64,000 bases of DNA. Origin: Flammulina velutipes. Lineage: Eukaryota > Basidiomycota > Agaricomycetes > Agaricales > Physalacriaceae. The notes beneath the pieces are model-generated. The model searched no databases, had not been told where the DNA came from, and worked only from the letters and a program-made list of their open reading frames with translations. The translations under genes and the position numbers were made by a program. The stretch spans positions 1,054,001-1,118,000 of the forward strand of contig CM022370.1 of NCBI GenBank assembly GCA_011800155.1. Direction: 5' to 3'. This document shows, piece after piece, positions 1-10,488 of the stretch; position 1 is the stretch's first letter, and each line of letters starts with the position of its first letter.

Positions 1-423
1 GAGGGCGTTTTCGAAAGCAATGCGTTGATTATGGAAGCCGCTATGGGGCAGGTACGACAGGTATTTTTCGTGAGGGTCATGGTCTTTGGACGCGTACGGG
101 GGCGCGATGACTTGTGATGCATCAGCTGAAGGTCGAGAGGTGTAGGTGGGATTACTCCACCTCGTTTTGAAGAGATAGTAGGCGACGCTGAAGCTTCCTA
201 GGCAAGCGAGCAGAAGGATTGCTACGAGCATCGCCATTCGACAGCTCAGTGTATTGGATGGGCGTGAAGGTGGGGCTGGTTGTGTATTCTTGGAGGAGAG
301 ATCGAGAGGACCAGGTCGACTACCCGGCGCTCGCATTCTGTACGATCCTTTTTCCAGATAAACTGTAGGCGATGCCTGGGGAGCACTGGAGGTTGAACCA
401 GACATTAGGCGTCGAGGATACAT
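1..423 (-). CDS. Type II membrane protein, probable glycosyltransferase (5' part only)
   Basis: The 5' 141 codons of a gene that runs off the left edge; ATG at 423 on the minus strand and the frame stays open to base 1. The N-terminus is polar and proline/serine-rich, followed by one hydrophobic segment (about residues 63-80, core MAMLVAILLLACLG), which suggests a Golgi-type type II membrane anchor with a lumenal C-terminal domain. The last visible residues include YLPHSGFHNQRIAFENAL, which I recognise from a fungal family of putative O-fucosyltransferase-like glycosyltransferases. The catalytic region lies outside the window, so the enzymatic assignment rests on this short stretch and on topology. 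It is head-to-tail with EXO70, separated by about 167 bp. Confidence 0.55.
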   Translation of the reverse strand, partial: MYPRRLMSGSTSSAPQASPTVYLEKGSYRMRAPGSRPGPLDLSSKNTQPAPPSRPSNTLSCRMAMLVAILLLACLGSFSVAYYLFKTRWSNPTYTSRPSADASQVIAPPYASKDHDPHEKYLSYLPHSGFHNQRIAFENAL

Positions 424-590
424 GATGGTCGAAACGAAAGTGGTTGGTCACACATCGTGACAATTATGTGACATGTAATATACACAACGCCTTCAACGAT
501 ATACATTCCGTAGTTTCGCATCTACTTCCTCTACGGACAGCCTGATGTGCTTCTGCGGATCTACAGAACCATCAGCACATGAAGACAGAA

Positions 591-2403
591 TCAAAATGTC
601 CACTTACTCCGACTAAACTCCCGCTCTCTATGTTTGGATATGAATCGATCCAGGTTGGGGACCACCAACTTGACAACCTCGTCTGCCAAATCGTGGCGTC
701 CATCATCATCGTCCTCCAAAACACCAAGCCCACGATGTCGATCGACCACCTCTTCCAATAGATCGTAGAAACGCGCTGCTCTCTCCTTCACTGCGGCCTT
801 GCCACCACCGGCTTCACCAAGACTTTTTATGAGTCCTGAAAAGTTGGCGTCAAAATACGTCGCCTTGGCCATGCGGAAGTTGCTTTGTAGAACATCCACT
901 GTAGGCCGACTGAGCATTTCTGAGCCTAATAGATGCGAGCAAAGATATGATACGTTGTTCAGCATGAACACGCTGGTGAGAGGGGGGTTCTGGGCGCGCT
1001 TCGGGAAGCGGGAGAGGTTGGTCAAGGTTGTCGTAGTCGTTGTGACAATGTCGTGGATGTAGTGTTCGAGGAGTACCGTTTCGCTAGTAGAGCTGTTCTC
1101 TGTGGTCTTCAACCCAACCTGCTTTCCATCGCCCATCTTCCAGTTTCCATCTCCGAGGGTGAGTAGCGCCAGGCCAGCTGCACTACGCACATCAGGTAGT
1201 CGGTCCAGGTACTTAACGGTGTTGATCACAAAGTCGGTGAGTACGGCTCCACCAGGATCTCGAGCCAACTTGATATCGGCCAGGAATTCTGGGAAGCTTC
1301 GGAGAACGACGTTGCGAAGAGACTGGAGACCATCTTTGAATTCAGATCTTGTGCCAAAGAGAAGGTCACATCTACTTTGCAGGGAAATCATGTATTCGTA
1401 GGCCGAGAGAGCCATGAAAGCATGACTATGCAGCGTACGTTTGATAAATGCAACGAGGCTGCCAAAGGTGCTGCTAAGAAGGGAAAGCAGAGGATTGAGC
1501 AGCGCGGAGAATGATGATATGGCCGGCAATGGGTTGAGATCTTCCAACAGATGTTGCTCGTCTTCTGCAAGAATTACGAGTTCCTCCACCCATTGGCCGA
1601 ATTCTATCCCAGCCGGTATTGGATCCAAGCTATCTTGAAAAAGTGGTGTTTTGGCCTCCAGGCATTTGCGTCCCCAGTTACCGCGCATATCGGCGTAACC
1701 TCTGGAGGCATCCTTGAGTGCAGAATAAATTCCGGGTGCAGCTGGATGGGAAGGATGTGTGGATGGAAGCGGAAGGGTGCGTAACAAGGCGACGAGTTCC
1801 ATGAGTTCGGGCGTCGGGAATGAGGAGACAACGCTGCCAGATGAGCCTTCGGCGACGAGCTTGGTATATAATTGAGCGAGCTTCTTTGCGCCAGTTTCCA
1901 CAAGTCGTGCTGTGTCTTGGGATCCACTTTGGAAAGCTATGGCGGCATTTAATCGTTCGAGGGCATCTTTATAGACGGGTAGTTGTCCTGGCTGGGGGCC
2001 TCTGAGAATGACGGCCTCCTCTGCGGCGACGCCTTCTTGGTTGCTGGCCAATTCGTCGATCTTTAAGAGCGCCTTGTCAATGTCTGTGAAGCTGATTCAC
2101 AGAGTGTTGTGAGTACAAAGGAGAAACGCACTGCTGGCACGCTTGTTTAGGCGTTGTGTGCTGGTGTACAGAGGAAGAATTGATTTCTCGAGTTTTACGA
2201 GACGCGTATCGAAGCTGTTGAGGATTGCTGTATGGTTTAAGTTTGTTACATTGTGCGAGATGGGGGATACGCACAAGTCATTCTCTGCGAAATCTGGCGC
2301 GTCTTGTTGAGATTCTGCTCCAGCTAAAGGAAAACATTTAGAATTGTGGCGTGCGTGGGCAACTTGGACTGACGAGCTCTATTTCTGCGGACTCGTCGTC
2401 CAT
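591..2403 (-). CDS. EXO70: Exocyst complex component EXO70
   Basis: Subunit of the exocyst, the complex that tethers secretory vesicles to the plasma membrane; Exo70 binds PI(4,5)P2 and Rho GTPases. Four exons fit: 2403-2374, 2323-2275, 2227-2132 and 2083-591, giving about 555 residues. The first three small exons encode an N-terminal coiled coil (MDDESAEIELLEQNLNK...) continuous with RASNIDKALLKIDELA. The large exon holds the helical rods and ends with the family-typical segments LQSNFRMAKATYFDANF and VPNLDRFISKHRE. The start is the first in-frame ATG before the coiled coil; all four splice pairs are GT...AG and keep frame. Slightly shorter than typical family members (about 600-650). It is divergent from the histidine kinase, sharing a 557-bp intergenic region. 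Confidence 0.9.
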
Positions 2404-2960
2404 ATGTGATGACGATGATCGTGGCCGGAATGACCAAGATGGCCAAGACCAGCGCGAGACAGGCATGAGATCGGACCGGCCCTGGCTCCTATCTTTTTGC
2501 TCCCTTGCGGTTTTATACAGTCGTCGGCGCCGCTTTGTTTACCGCGGCCAGCGTGTGCATTTCGCGCTCGAGATGGTCGAAAATATCCCGCTTCTTCCTG
2601 TTCTCGCTGGCTTACCAAATGCACATCCGGCGGCCATCTATGATGCCAGCTTGTCATCTCAACTCTCACCAGCTTGGTCCAACAACGGATACAAAAGTTT
2701 GGAAACGGATGGAAAACTACTTCTTTCCAAGGATAGCCAGCATGAACTCGCCAGACAGTTCTCGTTGTACGCGCATTCCTCAACGCTCGCAGCTTCCTCA
2801 ATCCGCATACTCCTGCACAACGGCGGAATCATACAGGCATCGCTCCAAGTCTACGACGCACGCTGGATAATATTAATTGGCGTTCATACACCCTCGGTGC
2901 GTTGCCGCCATATCTATTCCTCGCCCATCTAACCGTTCACAGTCCCCGATCCTTCTGGAC
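2404..2960. other. Divergent intergenic region EXO70 / histidine kinase
   Basis: A 557-bp stretch between two divergently transcribed genes, presumed to hold both promoters and 5' UTRs. Open frames of 120-190 codons occur on both strands here but resemble no family I know and have no splice-supported connection to either gene. No clear TATA box was seen. Confidence 0.5.
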
Positions 2961-5900
2961 ATGGCCAATACAGATCTCCCGCCAGTCGCGCATTCCGTGT
3001 TCAACTTTGACTGGGCATCTACTCCTCTCGGTCCCATCCATAGCTGGCCCGACTCTCTCAAATACACTGTTGCCATCATGCTCGCCAATCCTTTCGAATC
3101 GTGAGTGACTCTCCCTTGACTCTGCGTCCATGCTCATTACCGCTCAACGACAGCTGCATTTTCTGGGGCGAAGAACGAACTCTATTGTTCAGTAGGTTCA
3201 TCATTCGCCCAAGTGACTTGGTTGATTTATTAATTCTAGATGATGCGTGGGCAAGAGGGTCCGCCTCCAAACCAGGCCTAATGGGGCTCCCTGGCAGAAT
3301 CGCATTCAAAGAAATCTGGGACACCTTTTCAAACCACTGCAATCTTGTCTACTCTGGCGAGTCTATATCCCGTGAGGATGACCTCTTGTTCTGGGAAACA
3401 GCCAAACAGGATCCAGTTCTGGAGCCCATGGCCTCTTTCTCCATGCCGAAATTGCTCGAATCGTACTATTCGTGAGTTACATAAATTGAATTCACTCCTC
3501 AAGGTTTCTAATATACAGACAGATGGACATACGTACCTGTTCGAATGAATGACGGCTCCGTCGGTGGGATTCTTAACAAGTTAGTTCACGTCCTCTTTCT
3601 TAACTAGGGTATATGAATTGACTTTTTTCTCTCGCAAGCTGTCTCGATACTACAGGCAAAGTCATCTTTGAACGTAGGATGAACACCGTTAGGGTGCTAG
3701 CAGAGCTCACAGGCCGCGTCAAGACCACTGCAGAATTTTGGGCGGCAGTTGTCGAGGCACTTCGTGGGGACGCCTTGGATTTCCCCTACGTGCTGTGCTA
3801 CACAGGCGTGCAGAATCCTTTGAATTTCGACTCATCCAGCGACAGCAGCGACACCCGCTCCGAAACGGCAAGAAGTGACAATTCTTCCTCTTTCAGTCGT
3901 AGTCCTGTCACGCAACTGACACTAGCGGGTACTATTGGTATCCAACCTGGCCACCCTAGAGGTTCGCCTCAAATAGCCACGATCACCAACACCACACCAA
4001 CGATTGATGCGCATTGGCCTTTTTCTGTGGCATGTGCAACGAGCGCGCCTTTGCGTGCTCAGAATCCATGCCCTGAAGAGTTCGAGGCAAGAGGTTGGAA
4101 GGATCCCGCCGGAGACGCCATCATTATTCCATTGTCTACCTCTGACGGTTCTCTAACTGGATTAGTCGTTTTCGGCTTGAACACTCGGAGGCCGGTGAGT
4201 TCTCATTTGCATTCATTTCACCATCCATCCTTACACACGCACAGTATGATGACAACTATATCGGTTTTCACAACACCATTGTCCGCAACTTGAGTGCATC
4301 ATTATCAGCCACCCAAAATATCGAACAAGAGTTGCAACGCGCCGAAGAAGTGCGAGCGCTGGATAGGTCGAAGACTACGTTCTTCCAGAACGTTTCTCAT
4401 GAATTGCGAACGTGAGTCGATTGCAAGTCATCTATATTTTTCTCCCTCTCACCAAATGTCAGACCTCTTATGCTCATTCGCGGACCATGCGAGGATGCTC
4501 TAAAGGACAGTCAACAGACACTCGACCCCACCAACAAAACGCGCATCAAGCTCATCTATCGCGCCAGCTCAAAGCTGCTACGGCTCGTCAACTCACTGAT
4601 GCTCTTCTCCAGCGCGGAGGCCAAGAGACTGCAGGTTCGTTCGAGTTACCTATCATCAACTTTGAACCTGACATGTCTATGCTTGACAGGTTCTTTTCTC
4701 GCCTGTTGCCCTTGGTCCCAAAACCGCCGATTTAGCGTCTCTATTTCGTTCGGCCATAGAAAAAGCCGGTATAGGTTAGCACACACCTTCTTCAGTATTA
4801 TCCGTAACATCGACTTGACGGCTTCTTAGCGTTCAATGTAACGTGCGGGGAACCAAATGATAATCATGTTGTCTACGTCGACATGGGAATGTGGGAGAAG
4901 ATAGTGTTCAACCTTCTATCGAACGCGGTTAAATATACGACTTCGGGGTCAGCCACTTTTTCTGGGCCTTGTTTGTTGACGCACTAATTCGATTAGGTTC
5001 ATCAACTTGAATGTAACTTTCACTTCGACTGAGGCTATTTTGAGAGTGCAAGATACTGGCTGCGGCATTCCTGAAGATCAGCTGGAACAGGTTCTCCAAC
5101 GATTCCATCGTGTCGAGTCTGCTGATGGGCGAAGTCACGAAGGTATGTGTTATCTCTGCTCCATTGATCTGCTTTTTACTTGTTACTAGGGACCGGCATT
5201 GGCCTAGCATTGACCCACGAACTGATCAAGATACATGGTGGTACCATAAGTCTCCAAAGTACGTTAGGGAAAGGAAGTGTGTTCACAGTCAAACTTCCCC
5301 TCGGATACAAGCACCTGCCGGAAAGGGATGTACAACACGTCTCCTTGACTGATGAAGAATCGGGCAACTACGCACAGTCCATTGTGGACGAGGCTTCTTC
5401 CTGGTTCGGGGAGGATTCGGACACCTCTTCGACAATGAGTCAGACATCTTCGGAAATCACGACGGAAACCATTCTGCTAGTAGAGGATAATGCTGTAAGA
5501 ACTCTCTATGATTGCGCAATGGCATGCTAACCTTCTCTTAAGGATGCGCGCACCTACATCAAGTCGATTCTTCTCAACGCTGCCCAGGATGTCATCGCAG
5601 TACCTGATGGCCAAGCGGCGCTGGACTATATTCACGAGAAACAACGACCGAATTTGATTGTTACGGATGTCATGAGTTAGTCCTCCTTGAACCTTCCTTA
5701 GTCCTATCCCAGCTTCTGACGGGTCCACAGTGCCACGAATGAATGGGATACAACTATTATCGGCGTTGGAGGAGGATCCAGATCCTAACATTCAAGCGAT
5801 TCCTGTAATTGTTCTTAGTGCAAGAGGTGGTTCGGAGGCGGAAAATCGTCCCGAAGATGGGATCTTCCAAGGTGCTGTTGACTTCCTGCCCAAGGTTCGT

Positions 5901-8723
5901 CGCCTATGTGACCTTAACGGGCTATTTCAACTCATTCCCGATAGCCCTTTAACTCTGCGGACCTATTGAGTCGTGTGCATACGCGACTTCAAGCTGTCCG
6001 CCAAAGGAATGAGCTCGAAAGGCAAGTTCGAGAACGTACGATGGAACTCAAAGTCACCAAGCAGCGCTATCAACGAATGAGCGAACTTTCTCCCGTTGCT
6101 ATCTTCGAGACGGAGGAGGCTAATCGGGATGTTATCACATATGCGGTAATTACTATCCTTAACAGTGACCGTGTTTTCTAGGCTGACGCAACATACTTAG
6201 AATGAGCGGTTCTTTACATTAGTGGGTTTACCTCGGGCACTTCCTTTGGATTTCAATTCTGTATTGAGTCGGTCAGTCTCATTCCCGCAAAGCCTTGATT
6301 TCACTGAATCCGAACGACCGATATAGTCTATCTCCTGATCATCACAAGATGGCCCAGTATGCATGGAATAGCGCCATTGAAGAAGGCAAAAATATTCATT
6401 TTGACTTCATGTAAGTCAATTCATCTTGGCAGTTTTCATATGAACAAATCGTTGACACGTTATTCAGCTTTACGAACGGCAAAAATACCTTTGTGGAGAT
6501 TATCTGCTTGAGCGACGGAAGGTTGCGTGAGTGAACCAATCAACACATCTTAGATATGGCCTCTCAACATCTCATAGTCGGTACTCTGACCGACCAAACC
6601 GAACAGCGTCGGTTCGCTGCAGAACAATTGAACTCGGAAAGAGCTAAGGCGGATGAGGCGGTCCACCAACGTCGTCTCCAGGTATGTAGGCTGGAATGTT
6701 GAGAGGATTTCGTCTTACTTTCTTTTGTTTTGACAGGAAGCGTTTATCGACATTGTGTCGCACGAGCTGCGCAACCCTCTCAGCGCCATTATCCAAAGCG
6801 CAGATCTTCTTGTGTTCGTGCTTGTCTTACGTCGCCACGAGTTATGACTGACATGCATTATAGTGGATCAATAACAAGGCTGCAAGATATCATGCGTGCA
6901 TTCAAGGGATTGATCAATTCGAGTGAAGCGAATCAATTGGTGAGTACTGGGATTCCCCTTCCATCTTCGTGGCTAACCGCAGAATAGTTCATTGATAGTC
7001 AGGTAGAACTGGACGATGCCAGCCACGCAGTCTCATCTGTGTCCCTGTGTGCTCGTCATCAGACTATCATTGCGAGGTTTGCATTTGCGCCCTTTCCTGC
7101 TGTCGTATTCTGACGCCCAACAGTGATATTCTAGCAGTCTCTCGTTTGGATAGCAATCTTCTCAATATCAACGCTGTTAGCTTCTACCTACAGGATGAAC
7201 TCAATGTAAGTGATTTGGCTCATCCTTTCAGACATTTCTAACCCTAATCTATGTAGGCGACGCTCGCGATGTACTCTATCCAGTCAACTGCCCAAGGTAT
7301 CAAGCTTCTACTTACTACGGGGCCAGAAATTGGACCGGATACTTGCGTCTTAGCCGATCCTACCAGGTACGAAAGGATTTTAACTTTCATTTGCTATGTT
7401 CTCATGTCTTTCTCAGGCTGTGTCAGATCCTCGTCAACCTCATGTTCGTGTCTAATAGTCCTCTGAATGTCTAAGCATACTAACTGATATCATCAGATCA
7501 AATTCATGTCGAATATTAGAGTAAACTCATTCCTTATCAAGTTGACCAGGATGCTTATGTCTTCTAGGTCATGGGAAGGTGAACGGAAAATTACTATCGA
7601 TGTATCCTTGTCGACGACGAGACCGTTTGGATCTGCAATTCCCGAGCCTCAAGATGACGGGAGTCGAGTGTGGCTTGTCGTTCATTTATCGGACAGCGGC
7701 CCAGGTATACCTCTGGACGACCAGGCGCGGTTGTTCACCCGATTCAACGACGTGCACTCAGGCAACGGAGTGCGGAGATCTTCAAGTTTGGGTGGAACTG
7801 GCCTCGGTCTCTATCTATGCAAGAAACTGGCAGAACTGCAGGGGGGACAGATACGACATTCCAGTATCCCAGGCCAAGGCGCTGCTTTCCATTTCTTTAT
7901 TGAAGCTCGAAGGGTACTGGAAGCGGGTGTACGTCGTGTCATACAGCCACCTTTATTGAGTGGCGGTCTCGCCAGATCTGGAAATACGACTCCGACGTCG
8001 AAGCTTACACCTCATGATATTTTCGGTCATGATGCCAACGACGCGGTGGCGATGCTATGCGCACAGTCTGCTTCCCCCTTACCGTCACCCATTTACGAGG
8101 TCCCGCGTTCGTCCATGTTGATTCTTATCGTCGAGGATAACGTAGGTCTGGTTGACTTGTTGAACTGAACACATCATTGACTAGCTATAGATAATCAACC
8201 AGCGACTTCTTCGCCGGCAGCTAGAGAAGGCCAGCTTCAAGGCTGTAACAGCTAATAACGGACTGGAAGGTGTGTAGCTTCGCCGTACGACACGCTGTAT
8301 ATTGATCCATTCATTGTACAGCCTTACAATTCCTCGAAGCATGTTCACAACAAGAAGATACGCCGTATCCTTCTGTCGTCCTCATGGATTTGGAGATGCC
8401 TGTGCTGTAAGTTATCGTGCCTTTCGCCTTCATCAAAAGGAGCTCATTCTTTTTCAGTGACGGGCTTGAGGCGGCGAGAAGCATCCGACAGTGGGAGAAT
8501 GAGGGGAAATTGCCAGCATCACGACTTCCTATATTCGCAATTACCGGAAATGCACGACAAGGCCAAGTCGATGGCGCAATTAGTGCTGGGATGGACCGGG
8601 TCTTCATCAAGCGTGAGTCCTCATGGCAATCTTATCATGCACCACCAATACTGACTCAACTCGATAGCGTACAAGGTTTCCGAAATCATTCAACAGATCG
8701 ATCTAGAGGGGTTCCCACACTGA
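2961..8723 (+). CDS. Dual (tandem) hybrid histidine kinase, PAS-HK-REC-PAS-HK-REC
   Basis: Phosphorelay sensor with two full kinase modules in one chain. I assembled 30 exons (first 2961-3100, last 8668-8723) with frame-consistent GT...AG introns, giving about 1421 residues. Order: an N-terminal PAS-like region (DWASTPLGPIHSWP, about residues 10-150); HisKA with SHELRTPL near 393; HATPase with N box NLLSNAVKYT, DTGCGIP and GTGIGLAL; receiver 1 (ILLVEDNA, TDVMMPRMNG, LPKPF, about 665-790); a coiled segment and second PAS (about 810-930); HisKA2 SHELRNPL near 952; HATPase2 with DSGPGIP and GTGLGLYL; receiver 2 (LIVEDN, LMDLEMPVLDG, about 1290-1415). Both phospho-His and both phospho-Asp residues are present, so both modules look competent. 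No membrane segment is evident, so it is probably cytosolic. This order is known from a few basidiomycete kinases such as Cryptococcus Tco2; orthology is an inference. Confidence 0.9.
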
Positions 8724-9196
8724 ATTATTATTCGCATCGTAGCATTGCATTACTCTATCTTCCTGTTTCAATAGTTTCCTCTGGGTTTTAGGCGAGTTTC
8801 AAAACGGACATGGATGCATTGTATTACTATTGCTAGTCACAACACACGAACTGAACTGATCACTAGTACTTTAGTATTACTTGGTTAAATATATACATAC
8901 AATTTAAATGCCTAGAATTTTTTTGCAGCTATCGTCGTTTACCGTGTCCAAAAGATTTATGTGGCGTAATTTCAAAATAGGTTCCTATTTGGGACCGTAT
9001 TGGCATTGCCGCCGGCACAACTTCGCAGCTAACTGTCAAGAGCCTTTTGGCTAATGCTCTCCTTGCGGGTATCCAATGTCGTAAAACAACTCAAGAGAGG
9101 TCAGCTAACAATCATTTTCACCCTATGATACGCTGAATCATAAATTACAGTACCCAGGACTGCTACCAATAGCGAATTCACGCCAGCTTGGCCAGG
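8724..9196. other. Intergenic region, no gene seen
   Basis: A 473-bp AT-richer stretch between the histidine kinase stop and the Mtf2-like start. It should hold the kinase terminator (runs such as aatatatacatac near 8890) and the promoter of the next gene. No coding or RNA feature was recognised. Confidence 0.5.
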
Positions 9197-10241
9197 ATGT
9201 CGAAGTTTTACATACCTATCTGCTCTACGCGCTCCAGAGGAAAGGTCCGTGTTTTTCTGCATTATCAACGTGTCGCCTAATTTGAATCGCAGCAGTCAGT
9301 CAGTAAAACCCTTGCAGTCCATCCTACAGACAGATCCAAGCTCTGTCCTTCCACGCCGCCGTAAACAAGCAATGACCACTCGCGAGATCAGTGCATTCAA
9401 CGACATGTTCAACATGATATTCGACTCCGTCTCCGACAAAAAAGACGTGAACGATGTCGAACTCCGGGATGAACTAGGTGATCTCTTTACTCGACTTCGA
9501 CGGAACTCCAAGCGACTTAGGTGGACCACGGAGGAAGAGAACGACCTAGACAAGAAAAAAGAGGAGATGGAGCTGTGTAACACTGATCAGCAGCTCCTTA
9601 CCTGGGCTATGGAGAACGTATTCGCAGAGTCCGTCCAGCTCGAAGCCGAGTCCCGCAAAGCTATCGAGGAAGCCGAACGGAGCGGCCAACTGCAGGACCT
9701 CCCAAAGCTCCAATCTTCAGCGTACCCCCACCTTCTCGCGCTGCTCATGAAAACATTCCGGGACAGGTACAACGACCCCCACCTCGCACTCGCCATGTTC
9801 GACCACGCGCGAAATCTCTCTGTCGTTTCTTACGTGTTTGGCTGCACCACGATGGCCTACAACGAGATGATCCAGACGCGCTGGGCGTGTTTCCGTGACC
9901 TCAAAGGCGTCCACGACGCCCTCCAGGAAATGACTACGAATGGTGTCAAACTCGACTCCCGCACGCGCAAGATCGCAGACGACATAAGACGCGAGGCCGG
10001 CTCGCGTAATATGTGGACGGAAGAGGATCCTTTGGGTGGGGGAGAAGTGTGGAATTTATTGAACGGTATAGAAAAGATGACTACCAAGAAACGGGGCAAG
10101 GTGGATTCTGCTGATGCGAGACGGGAAGGTCCCAAGTGGGATGACTGGAAAACAGAGGCTATGGAGGATCGAGACAGCGACGTTTTTGGCTTCGGCAAGT
10201 GGGATGAGCCAACTAGACAAGAACAGCGGCGATATCGTTAA
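9197..10241 (+). CDS. Mtf2-like mitochondrial protein
   Basis: Two exons are proposed: 9197-9244 (16 codons, basic: MSKFYIPICSTRSRGK) and 9300-10241, joined through an intron ending ...cagtcag; about 330 residues. The basic, hydroxylated N-terminus looks like a mitochondrial targeting signal. The body is helical and charged with conserved-looking blocks (AFNDMFNMIF, YPHLLALLMKTFRD, LALAMFDHARNLS, YVFGCTTMAYNEMI) that I associate with the fungal Mtf2 C-terminal domain, found in proteins that support mitochondrial RNA processing or translation. The family call is from memory of these blocks and is moderate; the coding call is strong. The alternative start is the in-frame ATG coding for MTTREIS around 9370, which would drop the targeting peptide. 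Convergent with the RhoGAP gene. Confidence 0.6.
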
Positions 10242-10488
10242 CTCAGTGAAAATCCAATTTACAATTTGCGGAGGATACGACGAACGACTACCCTATTACA
10301 GAAGGGTACTCTAAGTGCGAGAAGATGAAGGTTGCAGCTACATATGTACATGGAGGGAAAGTATGAGAGTGTGTCGACAACAACAGTACTGCAGAAAGGG
10401 TCGCAAATTATGTAGGTATAACAGGTATGTAAAGCGATGGGTTTCGGGGAATAATGAAGCAAGAACAGAGTCCGTAGAATGAGAGTAA

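Noticed and set aside
2351..2932. Plus-strand 193-codon and 121-codon open frames before the histidine kinase
   Set aside because: No family resemblance, they overlap the EXO70 start on the other strand, and they cannot be spliced in frame to the kinase exon at 2961; treated as intergenic.
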